Assembly (NCBI GenBank): GCA_947623455.1
Contig: OX392528.1
Coordinates: 50,238,322-50,302,321 of the forward strand
Source of the DNA: Mimachlamys varia
Taxonomy: Eukaryota; Mollusca; Bivalvia; Pectinida; Pectinidae
Direction of reading: 5' to 3'
DNA: 64,000 bases
Shown piece after piece: positions 1-12,599 of this stretch (position 1 is the stretch's first letter; each line of letters opens with the position of its first letter). The notes beneath the pieces are model-generated. The model ran no database searches, was not told the DNA's origin, and saw nothing but the letters and a program-made list of their open reading frames with translations. The position numbers and the translations under genes were made by a program.

Positions 1-334
1 CTGTCACAAACCAATGAACGCAACTGTCAATACTGGTAGGTAATCGTTGATGGTATTTGAGAAAGCAGATTTTCTGAAGGAAAAGTAAAGGACACACGAG
101 AGGAAAAAAAACTAATTTCCTGATTCTGCAATAGATTGTAGAGGGATGCGAAGGGATTCGGATCTTAGATAAACATAGATTGATAAAAATACAAAAGAGA
201 TCAAATTAGGTCCTCTGTTATATTGTGTCTGTTTCTTATATACTGATAGATTTATATGTATAATAATAATTAAGAGGAAAATAAATGATAAATGATAAAA
301 ATACAGACCAGGAAAAAACCCCAGTTGCACTTTT
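1..334. other. AT-rich sequence, nothing recognised
   Basis: No exon, tRNA or repeat boundary that I can defend. It leads into the retroelement fragment that starts near 335. Confidence 0.5.
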
Positions 335-520
335 TAAGAATGGAATGTTCTCATTTAGAGGACTTAATGTTTACTTGAATGCGACCAAGATTTACATGGC
401 GGGTGTCGTCGATGAAGCAGAAGACGCTTACTCTTTCGGAACACCTGGTCTTATTCTCTTGTGCTTTTACGAGAGTCTCCATGTAAATCTTTCCTTTGTT
501 CCTATATTTTTTTAAATAGG
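335..520 (+). mobile_element. Retroelement 3'-end fragment (family R, copy 1)
   Basis: One of about fifteen dispersed copies in this window of the same sequence, recognised by 'gggtgtcgtcgatgaagc', 'agaagacgcttactctt' and 'ggaacacctggtc'. This copy keeps an open frame reading VVDEAEDAYSFGTPGL. The frame is broken in other copies (shift at 13.4 kb, stop at 37.3 kb), so I regard it as fossil 3' sequence and not a gene. Fuller copies (36920-37440 and 48890-49520) carry remains of a reverse-transcriptase-type C-terminus just upstream of this block, which identifies the family as a retrotransposon. Confidence 0.75.
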
Positions 521-529
521 AATTGGACA

Positions 530-2430
530 ACGCATAATAAGTTTAATCAGCATGCCTTTAACTTCATGCTGAAAATCCCTTAACCATGTTTAACTAAAAG
601 ATAATTCAGCAATTCCCCCATATTGCTGTAAAATGCTCTGTTGGAAAGAATACAACTTAAAATAACAATGGATAACAATTTCACCTGTTTTAACAAGACA
701 ACGCTGACGATACGAAAGCTCACCTGAAACGCTGATTTGTACAAGAGATGCTGTTTGAGAACAAATGTTGTGACAATTGATTAAGAAATAAAGTCTGTAC
801 AGCGGTAAAGTCGAATTTTTATTTATAGTTGCATTGCTCTATTTTTGACCGCCGAAAACCGAATAGCAAACTCATGCAAGAGTTGATTTTTGCAAGTGCT
901 TATGTTTAGTTTCCTAACAATCGGCTAAGAAATTCAGTCTGCACATTAGAGACACGAACGAAAGTACGTGAATACGGACAAGTCCCTATATACCTCGACT
1001 TGACGACTTCGAAACGGTTTCTCTTAATTCTCGCATGTTCTGCAGTTTACTAAGTTTGCAGCTGAAATCGATATTAAGAAAAGGAGTTTTCGATGATATT
1101 TACTATAATTGGAAATGCTTTTACGATAAGATCAAAGCACTAGAACGGATAGCTGTTCCTTTACATAGGCAGTGACACATGCGTTGTAAATATGCAAATA
1201 CGGATAGCCAATAGCGATTACAACCAGAGGAATATCCAATGAACAACGGAAAGCAATTGACATCGGGAGATATATCAATTCCAAAGCCAACACCAATGAT
1301 GAGATAGTTGACCTCTACTAGGACCAAACACAAGTGATTTTGTATTTGGCGACTGCAGACTAGAAATTATCTTGACCTTTCAAAAGTGCGGTTCTGATCG
1401 AGCTGTCAAAATAGCATGAGACTCCGGAAATAACCACATCTTATGCCGACAGCCAAGCGCAAAAATAAATGAAAGCGTTGCAAGTCTGACGGTCCCTTGA
1501 CATTGCATAGAAGCTTCCTTATGAAAACTGTCGCTGACATGTAAAATGCAGATAACATTATACGTTATCTGATCAAATCAACGCATCGATCGAAAGGAAC
1601 ATCACGGCAAAACGGATAATGCTGAACCTGTCCGTTTGATTCATATTCGTTTATTAAGAAAACAGGGAAATTCTTTTGAATCAAATATGGTAAATAAAAT
1701 GTATCTATCTTTTCTGTCGCTTAGATTTTTTTAAGAAGAATGGTCTTAACAACACGTATTAAATCGAATTCTAAAAAACCAAAGTCTTTCCAGTCTCTAG
1801 CTTTGATGTAGACATATGACATATGAGTTGATTTGAGAACATTATGTATGACAGAGATAAGTAACTAAGATATGGTCCAGGGATCTTATTTTGGTTTTTT
1901 TTTTCATGCGTACTGTACATAAACAATAAACCAGATAATCATGTTTCTAATGACTTAATTCTATTTTCGCCGATGTATAGAATACTCGCTCTGAAAAGTT
2001 AAGAATATGGGATCCAAGAGTTCTTTGCTGCCATACATACATGAAACATTTCTTTCAACAACCATAATTTCATAACGAACATAATTATTACAGAATAGAT
2101 GTATTAGTGAAATTGAATATGAGAGCTCCGTATTCTTATTGTCTAAACTGTTTTTGACAAGTTTTTTTTCATTTTTTGAGTTTTTGTCTGTGGAGCAAAA
2201 ATGATGCATAAGACTGGAAACATACTTAATTTGGCGCAAGTACATTTTAGCGCATTGCTGGGTTTTGGCATATAAGCGCAATGATGAATCAGCGCATCGA
2301 TGATAATTTCTATATAAGCAGCATATAAAATACCAATTAGCGCTAAACGTTCAACGCGAAAAGCGCTAAAATAGGATTACCCTTGAAAATACGACCGTTT
2401 GCAGTAACACGACTCCAAAAGCCGTTATTA
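530..2430. other. Non-coding AT-rich stretch
   Basis: Short open frames only (for example minus 1121-1333 and 1961-2281), without recognisable domains or matched splice sites. No repeat family shared with the rest of the window was noticed here. Confidence 0.4.
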
Positions 2431-2435
2431 CATGT

Positions 2436-2782
2436 AATAAAAATAATTCGAGGTTCTTATATACCGCTTTATCACACCTTGAAGATCACCTCAAAGCGGT
2501 TCACAAATCATTATCCGTGGTTGTAGGGCCTTAGTAACCAGCCAATATCGTTCTCAACTCCCTGGGGAGCATACAACCGGTGCTGCCATCTCGGCGCTCA
2601 CAGCTAGCATTTTACAATTTCCAGCACTGCCCAACCACGTACTTATTTACAGCTGAGTAGACTGGAACAAGCGGAGTAAAGTATCTTGTTCAAGGATACA
2701 GCACAAGTGCTGTGACCGGGACTCGAACTCGCAACCCTTCGATCACGAGCCCGGCGTCCTACCACTAGACCACCGTGCCTCT
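2436..2782 (-). mobile_element. tRNA-derived SINE, family B, copy 1
   Basis: Read on the minus strand, the head is tRNA-like. A box A match (tggtctagtgg, near 2763-2773) is followed at tRNA spacing by a box B match (agttcgagtcccgg, near 2715-2730). The body ends in a LINE-like tail with cgctttgag and gataaagcggtatataag, then an A/T-rich 'aattatt' repeat. A second copy in the same orientation is at 46505-46858. The paired pol III boxes, shared body and tail make this a SINE and not a functional tRNA gene. Membership of the molluscan V-SINE/RUDI group is possible but not tested. Confidence 0.85.
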
Positions 2783-4374
2783 AAATTACATGTATATTGT
2801 TAATGCTGGTGAACGGTGCTTGAGAAGAAATTGAGTCGCTATGTATACCTTTTCAGTTGCCTTTTGTATACCATACATTAATTCATTTTTAATGGGATAG
2901 GTAACTGATAGCAGTTTGAGATGAGGGACAGCTGATTTAGGAGATGTGCATATCTTAATAAACTGTTATTTTTGTGTATACGTTTTCTATTGAAGGATGG
3001 TGCCGCGCTGTCTAACTGACAAAGTACTGTTATAAAAGCAACGTCTAAAAGTTATAAACAATGCTAATTAAAATTGGTTGTTCAACTTCAAGTTTTATTT
3101 ATTAATGAATGTAGCTTCCTGTTGAGTTTCTGAAAGTAAGGGAAACGTAGTATTACGCTTACTTTATTCCTCCTAAACAAATAACGTGGTTTCAGCTCTG
3201 CTGATTATTGAAAGGATCCAATCACTTGTTGTAATATGGTTAGGCAACGTTTAAGTCATGTTGCTGACTGACTGTAATCTTTTGTTCAAGGTAACAACAC
3301 GAAGTTGTAGAATTTGTCGCATTCATGTGCTTATTCATAATAGGGTCGTTCATATTGTTTCATATTACCTACATTATGAGTACACTGAATTGTCGATGCA
3401 CAACAAACTAAAAATAAAATAAAACCAGAACTTGAATCCGATAAAGTATGAAATATTATATTTCGTGATTGGACTTTCAAATTGTTTTTTTCTATTACGT
3501 CTTGCAAGAGACTAACCACATATTTACTTTAACGAGTTACATGTATCCCACGTGTTAATAAAAAATCCAAACATAATAACTTCAACGTCACAAAGAAAAG
3601 GACATAGACAATAATCGATTCCTAATTGGATGTAAAACAGAGCAGAGAATTTGTTATTGTTTGATATCAGTTCAGGTCATTAATATTTTGAATTTTGTAC
3701 TGTCGAAAGATAACAGTTTGCATTGTCGGTATGCATTTAATTCGGTTTGTTTTTGGTGATATTTTTCTTTCAATTATGTAACAAGATATACACTCAACAG
3801 TGAAAAATGACGGCCTCGTTTTTATCAAGCATCGTATAAGGCGTTTCTAGTCATTGTTTATAAAAGTCGATTCAATTGTCGTTAACATAAAAACCCAAAA
3901 TTGTATCTGTCATCGATAGCAAAATATCGCACACCACATTAATCCCGGCCTTGCAGTCGAAATAGTAAAAAAAAAAAAACCGCATTGATCTTTTTTTTTT
4001 TTGCGTTTTGCACTCAGAGCCGAGAATTGGTTTGTTTTCAGCAACCAGCAAATAGCAAATTGGCAAAATTGTGTTGCTTGAAAAATACTCTCTTTCTTAC
4101 GTAGATTTGTTTTCAGTTTCATTCTTTCGTACCAGTTTACACATTTTTTAACACATTTATGCACGCCATTAAAATAAACCAAACCTAACCGTTCAATGTA
4201 TGTAATGTAATCTATATTGGGACCAATGCCACAACCAAATAATTCGAAACTTTTCGGTTACCATAAGGAATATTATTTTCGGAAAAATCTGCTACTGAAA
4301 TTTTGTCCTGGAATCAGTACTCTACATCTTGTATTCCATATTATACCAGTGACAAATTTATTGGCTAATGTCCC

Positions 4375-4511
4375 CTAAATCAAATATACAGTTGCAGGCG
4401 GTTTTACAGCTACAATTGGTTCACTAATTTCAGGAGATATGCCTCCATGATTGTCGTCGCCTATGGCGTAGTTGATGAGATTGTGTATGTATTTGATCAG
4501 CACAAACCTGC
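4375..4511 (-). CDS. Possible terminal exon, function unknown (may be decayed)
   Basis: On the minus strand a plausible acceptor (tctgtgtttaacag) is followed by 45 codons and a TAG stop at 4375-4377. Reading begins in phase 2 with RFVLIKYIHNLINYAIGDDN and ends in VAVKPPATVYLI. An AATAAA lies shortly after the stop. About 40 bases upstream on the same strand another open stretch reads STYQCKVSNTLYQNNDRAF, whose Y-x-C-x-V-x-N resembles the end of an Ig domain. The gap is too short for a normal intron, and the frame stays open past the stop. A decayed exon or chance are both possible. I do not recognise a family. Confidence 0.2.
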
Positions 4512-5939
4512 CTGTTAAACACAGATAATTGTCGTGTGGCTCCTAAACTAATCCCACTGAAGAGGTGAACGCCCGGTCGTTGTTCTGGTATAATGTGTTA
4601 GAGACCTTACATTGATACGTACTTGCAACTTTTCATGTCATATTTAGAATGTTTAGTACGTCGGCTATTGGATAACTACCATATTGTATTGGGTATCGTT
4701 ATCATCCTTCCGAGGCTGCGGGAACTATATCTAGCGACTAACACTGTAATGTGTTTTGCCCGCTGGAAGAGTAGCTAGACGTCAAGAGAGGCACCCCAGG
4801 GCAGGATTAAGAGGATAAACCAGGCATGCGCAAGAATTCAACAAAAGTTGATTTTTGCCGATGTAGCAAACATTATACAGATTATAACGAGACAAAACAG
4901 TTTTTCACTAAGAAATATTTTTATTCACCGGCCCGCCATAAAATGGCCAGGGAAAAAGATTTAACCATTGGCCGTCAGTCCGTCATTCCGTCATTTCCGC
5001 TCATTTACTCATTAAGGAATAAAGATATTAAAATGTAATTTGGTATGTAGATTCATCATGATAAAATGCAGATTATGTTAGGATTTGGTAATGATGACTT
5101 ATTATAAAGTAATGGATGATTTAAGAAAGTTTAATTAATGACAGCAAGACCCAATTCGGAACCCTGTCAAACTCCAGTCAATGCATTGAGCTAGATTAGG
5201 GATTCTCGTAAATGGTCTTTCCCTTGGAAAAAATACATAAAACTTATATTATATCAGTTATTGTCTTTTAACTGCAAACAGGTTTGGTCTCAATTTATAT
5301 TGATATAATGTAGGCATGATGTATTGTTTAGAAATCCCTAACGTGTACATTTCCTTGCACAAGTGTGAATTATTCATATTTGTACGAGGATATTATATCA
5401 AATCTAGCGGAATTACTGGCCTTACACCCTCGATATCTAGTTATGATGATAACCTACGCTCTCTACTCTCCTGGAATATGTCATTTTTAAAGGAAATCAC
5501 CTCGTATAGTACATATAACATACAATGAGATTTGAAGTAACTGTGTTTCCGGGATTGAGTGGAACCGTCTCTAAAGTAGGACATTTTGATGAAAAAGTAT
5601 TTCTTAGTGAAATTCCCGGAGATCGCCAGTTTATGCTATTAGAATGTGTGAGGACGGTAAACAACAAAAACATAATCTATCCGACTCAATATGTCATAGT
5701 ACTGCCATACTAATACTTCTAGAATCGAAATTATTATTTGCATAAAAAAAAAAGATCAAGAAAAAATCCAAAGTGTGTACAAAACCTTGAATCGATATCG
5801 ATAAATTTATGTCGAAATGACAAAAAAATGGAAATCGACACGGGGACACTTGGCGAATATACGACCTTGTATTCGACAACTGATCGGAGAGAACCGCGGG
5901 CTATGATATGCGCAAAACGTATTAGCTCGTATATATTCC

Positions 5940-6700
5940 CGCCAAATGGTGACGACGTCAACAATCGATGACGTCGTTTACAATCAACAAGTGACGTTGT
6001 TCCGGTCAAAGTTCATCGTGTCAGCCAATCAAAATGTGTTCAAAGTTTATTCCACGTGTGGTATAAACAAAATGTTAAAAGGATTAACTTGAATCTTTTT
6101 TCTTAAGTTATGGAGGTATAACACAAAAAAAAAACCGGATTGTTTGTGTGTTATAACCCATAACATAAAAATAGATTCTAGTTAATACTTATAATTTAAT
6201 CTATACCCAACGAAAATTCACTGTAATGATGGACTCTTTTCTCTTACAAATTATTACGCTCCTGCATCAGCCAATCAAAAGCGACGTTATGAACGGCGAC
6301 ATCATTTTTTTTCCGTTATGGACTGATAACATTGATGTTTAAGCCAATGAAAATGCTTGTTATTTCAAACAAGATTTAATTATTCAACAGTTGTAATGAT
6401 TATTTGATACCCTGAGAGTTGAATAACACCCACCTATTGTGGTAGAAAGTAAATCATTATGTTGTGCGAGTCCTTACCACTTAAACTAAGTGATGTGTCG
6501 TTTTGTCCCTATGAGACACCGCGTTGCAGTTTACAGGTACCCATGCCATCACGCTACTTACTTACCGTCTAATCAATACAGATTCTGTCTGCGACACAAA
6601 TCAGCCCTGTATCGCACTATAGTCTAATTTCATCGAAATCTCATCAGCTCACATCCCAAGAACGTGACGTCATTTCCGCCCATATTATCTCGGGGCGTCA
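5940..6700. promoter_or_regulatory. Promoter-like patch: CRE and CCAAT motifs
   Basis: Contains CRE-type sites at 5954-5960 and near 5968-5976 and a full TGACGTCA at 6665-6672. Three CCAAT boxes in near-identical context (gccaatcaaaa or gccaatgaaaa) start at about 6025, 6271 and 6344. Base composition is less AT-rich than the neighbourhood. On the minus strand a strong donor (agacg/gtaagt) sits near 6568, as expected if a non-coding first exon ran leftward. No transcript evidence is available, and CREs are common elsewhere in this window. Confidence 0.25.
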
Positions 6701-6866
6701 CAATCCTTTGTTATCTGGCATTGACAGGAAATTACATTTCCACGTAAGTGAAGACGTGGTCGTGTACAGCACTACCAATGCACGACGTTCTGTTTGGCAG
6801 ATCTGTACCAGATGGTTACGTATATCAACGACTGTGCGTAATCTCAGAAATGAAGTGGAAGCAGAG
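6582..6866 (+). CDS. Exon candidate, 95 codons, unknown function
   Basis: Bounded by an acceptor (aatcaatacag) and a donor (gcagag/gtaatg), open throughout and 285 bp long (phase 0 in and out). It reads ILSATQISPVSHYSLISSK and later KLHFHVSEDVVVYSTTNARR. No family recognised. Against it: the minus strand is also open over 6698-6952, and a CRE (6665-6672) lies inside, so it could be regulatory sequence with a chance frame. Confidence 0.2.
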
Positions 6867-7505
6867 GTAATGACATTTTTAATGGCGTCCCCCGATTTAC
6901 GTATCACATGATCACTTCGGGAAAGACGACTTATTGTCTGGTAATACGACACTGGTTATAGTATCATTTATAGCACTTAACAGGGGATTTCTGTCGAACA
7001 CTCCATGTCATATTGTGTTTTTATTTCTATTTCTACGAGTTTTGATGAAAATAACTCGTTTCGTAATTGACGATCCATGCACGTGTCGGAGGCAATGGTC
7101 TATAAATATAACATGGCATCTTTACCTGCATATACACCATGAGCTATGTGAAGATGATATTTCTTTATGGTGTAAGTGTTAAGTCATTGCCACAACTAAG
7201 GTTTATTGAACCATGTGACGAACATCGAACATACTTTTATTCATTTTGAATGTTACGGAGCCTATAGTTAGTGTACAGATTCAGACGAATACTTTTGCGA
7301 GAAATCATACGGTCAAGGAATGCAAAGAAAAATATAGTGTTTCGTTTACTGATGCAGAATATTATAACGCATAAATAGAAAAGAAAAACAAACAACCTGC
7401 TCCACCACAGTTAACGTAACTCGTAAAGGTGACGTAACACACACATATGCTGCACCTTTTAAATTTAGTTATAGATACAGTATGCCCAAAAAAATGAATT
7501 AAACT

Positions 7506-7549
7506 GCATCAGATAGCTGTTTCGTCCTCCTAGGACTCTTCAGTGATGC
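7506..7549 (-). ncRNA. Hammerhead-ribozyme-like motif, copy c
   Basis: Minus strand: stem I strand GCATCA, core CTGAAGA, stem II GTCC-loop-GGAC, core GAAA, then CAGCTA, cleavage-site dinucleotide TC and closing stem I strand TGATGC. The six-pair stem I and four-pair stem II are perfect. H17 is C, the preferred base. The outer stem III pair (C with A) is lost relative to CAGCTG, so activity may be reduced. Confidence 0.6.
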
Positions 7550-7851
7550 TAGGGGCCAAAAAACGCATTATTTATCGCCTGTTGCAAAGAATCACAATGA
7601 AGAGTATAGAGCATGCCGCTTCCTGCAAAGAACACATACACACATACAGACACGCCTTTACATGGCCTTACAAAATGTAAATTGCTAACAGGACAAATAA
7701 TTCAGTAAATATATAAGAAGCATTTTGATTGTTTGTTGTTTTGAAATAAAAAACAATGTCCGCTACGTGTACAAACCATTTAGAGTACAACTAATCTGAA
7801 AGAAGATGATAAAATTCAAAATATAAAAAACAGCATTTCCCAAGAGACGTA

Positions 7852-7895
7852 GAGAGCAGCAGCTGTTTCGTCCTTCTAGGACTCCTCAGTGATAC
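7852..7895 (-). ncRNA. Hammerhead-like motif, copy d, probably inactive
   Basis: Minus strand core CTGAGGA, stem II GTCC/GGAC, GAAA and CAGCTG are present. The stem I closing strand is replaced by unrelated sequence and the conserved U before the cleavage site is C, so the cleavage site is broken. Confidence 0.5.
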
Positions 7896-8894
7896 TTGGG
7901 GCCAAAAAAACGCATTATTTATCGTCTGGTGCAAAGAATCACAACATGATAAAATTCAAAATAAAATCAAAACAGCATTGCCCACGAGACGTAGAGAGAA
8001 GATTTATTCAGGATAATGAGTGATTATTGTTCTACACGCGCGCAGCGTAGCGTGACGTACGTTCACGTGCACTCGATCGGAAATACATTGTTGTACTGCA
8101 TTACGGTGGTACCATCGATTAGCAAATGTCAGAACAAACATGCATGTTCAATTACAGCTCTGTGAAGACTTGCTGTCGATGACAGAAACCAATGGTAATG
8201 TATCCCCGCGACATATTCTCATTGTCTGTATCCTGCTTTAATGACAGCTTCGACCTTGATTACAAGCTAACTCGCCCTAGACGAAATACCCAGACAGATA
8301 AACACGGTAATCGAAGACTAAGACTTTTCCACTTGCATTGTTTTTTATGCATATCGGCGAATATGATGCATGTTGTTTTCTTAAATGATTCCTATGCATG
8401 CAATAAAGCAATGCTTGATTATAATGAAATACATGTCAACGGTGTAAGCAGTCATCCAATCGACTCTTATCTCTAATATTGCTTAATGCTTCATGACGTA
8501 TTCACTTAATGCACTCATGTCTATTAACTTCTTGTTTTTTGTTTGTTGTTGTTTTCTTTTCCATTTGCATGATAAGGAAATGATAGGGAAATACTCACGG
8601 GGTAATTATGAAACGCAAATAAGAGTTGCATTTCAAAAATAAATCGCAATCGATTGCGTCCCCCTATGAACCATCTTTCGTTGTTGGCATATTGTTTTCA
8701 ACTGAAAAACAAATAAAAAAAAACGAATACAAATGTATTTTTACAGCTTGAATGCCAAGATTAAGTGGAGGTGAAAACTAACAAATCCATTATGATTTCG
8801 AGTTAATTGGGATTTTCTTGACGTATTGTGTACGGATGTGACTTCCCAAGTGTAGCTGCTTTAATGACCCTGATTGTTAAAAATCAAAAGAAAA

Positions 8895-9110
8895 AGAATA
8901 CCAAAGCGTCAACAAAACCAAAATCCGAACTCAAAATCGATCAAACTAGGGGCAAAATATATACAAACTAAGCGACTGCTGCTTCATACACGACGTCCGC
9001 CATGTAAATCTATGTCATATCCAATTAAATGTCATGGCCTCAAAGTGAGAAGTGAGGCATATTTCCCAATTACAACAAGTATTGTAACTTATGATTATGA
9101 CCCATCCAAA
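8895..9110 (-). mobile_element. Retroelement family R, copy 2 (internally deleted)
   Basis: The plus strand shows the reverse complement of the family: caaagcgtcaacaaaacc, ctcaaaatcgatcaaact, then a jump to catgtaaatc and cctcaaagtgagaag. The DEAEDAY block is largely deleted. Confidence 0.7.
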
Positions 9111-9149
9111 CGGAGAATAGTTTTGGTTCATTTTATTTCATAAAAGCAG

Positions 9150-11930
9150 CTCTGGTATTTATGTCGTCCGAATCGACGCTAGTATGTATGCAATACGCAT
9201 CATTCTCTCTCCCTTTTGCCTTTACACACTCTAATGCATCACAGTACTGTTGAATTATGCAAAAGGAAGAGTTTTAACAAACAGAATAATCTACTTTTTT
9301 TATAGATTTGATATAAACAGTGAGTGTCAAAACCTGAAATGCATATCCGGAAAGTCTCGGAAAGGTGTGAAAACACTAACGGTCAGACGCCTTCAGATTC
9401 TCGCTGGTGCCTAAACTCTGCGTAATATCACACTTCTTCTGCAGGAATGGATGTAATAACGTTTATAATTGATCGGTATGACGTCATTTATAACATACGT
9501 AAGGAGTGCTTTCTTAGTGTGATGGTCATATGAATCTTTAAAACATTTACGAGTGCTATTTTGGCGTTCAGTGTTTTACAAAGATAAAACCTTGCGCGCT
9601 TACATGTAACATAAAAGGAAATTTTAAAACCAACACAAAATAGGCTTTAACTCCTTTCATTGATTTCTTTCAATTGTATTTTAATTGTATTTGAAAATCA
9701 TTCACACAAACCAATGGAACGAGCCTACAAACAATATCAGGACAAGGCATTTGGTCAACAAACAAATTACCAGTTACTCAATATTTTGTTCAAAACAACA
9801 ATATAAACACCAAATTTTATAGTAGCGGTACCCATAAACGAAAACACATATCATTGTTACAACACTGAATCTCATCTTAAGATTGTAAATTCTGAATGAA
9901 ATTCAACGCCTCTATTCATTTGATCGAGAGTTGGCATATATTTTTCAGACAGTCTTAGATAAGATCATGTTTAATAGCTGGAGCTGACGTCAATGGCTTC
10001 TCAGGAATGATCGATACTTGGAGCGGCTGTAAAACCTCTAATTGATACAGGAATGATCATTGCGAATAACAATCCTCTCCTCATGGTAGATTTTATGTTT
10101 CATTAAGAAGGCTTAACAGCGGAAATCCTTGGGGGGCGATATTTAACTAGGCCTTTTCCGTGTCCTTAGTTCATTAAAAGACTCTGCTATTTCATAAGCT
10201 AGGTTTCCTCTTTAACAAATTGCCAGTTTATGATGCAATTACTTCCCATAAGTTGTTACGTGAAGCAAAATCAAAGCCGCTTTTTAAATAGCTCAAAATG
10301 TTTTACAGACATCATTCATTCATGTTAAAATTAAAAACAAATTACAGTTTAATTATTTATAAGCATTTGTTCTTATTTTGTAAATAACTTAAATTCACCG
10401 AAGAGTCTTAAGCCCGATAATAGTTACCAATGTTTAATTTTTTTATTTATTGGTCGTTTGACATGGTTTAAACAGGTTACTTAGTTAGGTTGAACGCAGA
10501 ATCCATACTTGAGCATGATAATGGTTTCATTAATATAGGCCCTGGTACCTTATTGATGTTTCTGTAACCTTGATAGACATTGTTAGTCTTTATCATACAT
10601 ATACATAACTGTTCAATCTTACCAGTAGGAAATTCATCTGCAGGCGGTATTTATCTTCAAGTACAAGAACATCGATTTTCTTTGATTTTGTTTCTGCGTT
10701 CCCAAACATGTCATGACATTTTTTTCTTAAATGAAAACAAAGCGTTCGTGACATTTTTGTTCTGATATACCTGTATGTATTCGTCCTTCTTATTTAAATA
10801 TTTACTCAACGCGAATTATGAAATATTCATACACCGAACAAAAGAACACGGCGTTTAATCTGCATAGGTTTGCAAATTCGGTAGCCAACATTTTTTTTTC
10901 AAAACAGATGCAAATTCAAATACTTTATTTGAACATGTTTGAGTCTTCTTGTACATTAAGGAATTTGCATAACAGAATATAAAATATTAATGCGGTACAC
11001 ACGCGAAGCACGAATATGAACAATATACAAAGGAATTGTTTCGATATCATGCTTTTAGAAATATCATTAGACATTCTCCTGATTCGTCATTCAAGGACTC
11101 GTTGGTGCATGGCACTTGGGAGAGAGAAATTAGAATTGCGTTTAACACACTACAGACCCGGTCAGTCATTTCATTTAAGCATTGATGACAATGTTTTTTA
11201 GTTTCAGTGGGGTATGAAAAAAAATTGTTTGTAAACTGTATGAATCCGCGTAGCGCTATACAACTAAAAAATAATTGACATCAACGCTTATAAGTAATTT
11301 TTGAAACTTATGTTCAAATTTAAAACATGTTTATGTACAATTTGACCGATCTAACAACATATTCTTTATTACAAATCAATACGCGACGTCAAATACCGTA
11401 TTGTGACGTCACATTTTTCGCGCCATTTTCGGAGGTTTTTTTCGTAGAGAGTCGCATTCATCATACAATCAATAGAAAATTATTTATATGGCCATGTCAT
11501 AAAAATGATATTACACACGTGTAATAACACTATTGTGATGTCATCAACAAAACAACGTCTATATGGCGTCATATGATTGTCTCGGTAGTGAAAATCGTGC
11601 TGTCACAAAAGAAATTTGCCTTTCTTATAGATAACTTCTTTGAGAGTTTTGTGTATTTTCTCATAAATATAGGTTATGTAATAAATACAATCTTATACTT
11701 GTGTCAATGTGATAGGGAATTTATTAAACCCGTTAAAGAATTAAATATGTCACTCGTCTAAAGGCTGGTGACATGTTAAATTATCTAACTCGTTTAATAA
11801 ATTCCATATTACATGGACACGAGAGTAAGATCCTCTATTTATTATCTAAGGAAGGTTTATGAACCACATATTCAACAAATTACAAAACAGTCATAGGGGC
11901 ACTGGTTACTTTCAAGTAATGTTTAGTAAA
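9150..11930. other. Non-coding AT-rich stretch
   Basis: No family-level match. A 54-bp segment (9445-9498) sits between a good acceptor and a good donor but has no support beyond that. Open frames at 10580-10765, 11016-11201 and 11327-11761 look like chance. Confidence 0.4.
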
Positions 11931-11934
11931 ATTT

Positions 11935-12110
11935 GTGAATTTGGAAACGTTCATTTGTACACCCACCATGAAATCAAGGTCAGATCTAAGTAATGTCATG
12001 ACCTCAAAATGAGAACTGCGGTATAATTCGCAATCACAACAAACATGCATTCTAATGAGCATATCCAAAGACGTCTATCTTCATATCATACAACGATGTA
12101 GAATGTTTGT
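11935..12110 (-). mobile_element. Retroelement family R, copy 3 (5' part)
   Basis: The reverse complement of the family's upstream half is visible as cctcaaaatgagaactg, then caatcacaacaaacatgc and agacgtctatcttcatat. The DEAEDAY block is missing. Confidence 0.6.
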
Positions 12111-12599
12111 CAATGCGACAAAGATGACGACCATAAAACTTGCTTATAGTCTTCATCAACCTGTACCTTTCGAATCCCTGTGCCGTAAGTTCGTTCGTGA
12201 GCAGACGTCATCTATCTCAACAAACACATACATTGAATACTACCATCATATTAAGTCCAATATTTTCATTGTTTGTGGTTCACAAATTACATTTAAATGA
12301 TAATTTGATTTACAATGAAATAAGCTGAAGACGTTGGCTGCGAGGAGATATCTTGTTTTGCTGTCAAACTGTACCAGAACCTGAACTGGGCTTTGTGGTC
12401 TCAAAAATGATTCTTCACTTTTGCACTCGCGTCAGAATCAATTAGAAAAGATTGGCGCGATGGAGATTGTTTCAAAGTGCTCGAAGTATCTCGGGCATTT
12501 TTTCGTAAAATGGATTAGTGGTCCTTATCAGTTTAGCATAACTTAATAAATGTGCAATTTAATTAGACTGTCATTTATTTTATATCAAATTGTTAAAGA

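Larger units (their letters stand above)
7425..8010 (-). mobile_element. Retrozyme-like repeat with two hammerhead motifs (copies c and d)
   Basis: On the minus strand two hammerhead-like cores (at 7852-7895 and 7506-7549) lie 346 bp apart in the same orientation, each preceded by related sequence (gataaataatgcgtttttt, ggcccc). Copy c is followed by the family's tail: catactgtatctataac, then aaaggtgcagcatatgtg and a TACGTCA-like site. A further direct repeat of about 140 bp (gataaaattcaaaat near 7808 and 7948; agacgtagagag near 7845 and 7986) surrounds copy d. Two hammerheads in direct repeats flanking a unit of about 350 nt is the published layout of retrozymes. Confidence 0.6.

Noticed and set aside
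2700..2780. Functional tRNA gene on the minus strand
   Set aside because: Boxes A and B are present, but the flanking body and a second copy at 46.8 kb show it is a SINE head.
5525..5713. 62-codon ORF starting MRFEVTVFPG
   Set aside because: Protein-like composition but no recognisable family and no convincing splice context.
9445..9498. 54-bp exon-like segment between a good acceptor and donor
   Set aside because: Too short to judge; no neighbouring exon with compatible phase.
12420..12530. Open plus-strand stretch with acceptor-like sequence before 12436
   Set aside because: Weak donor and no family resemblance; similar stretches occur by chance.
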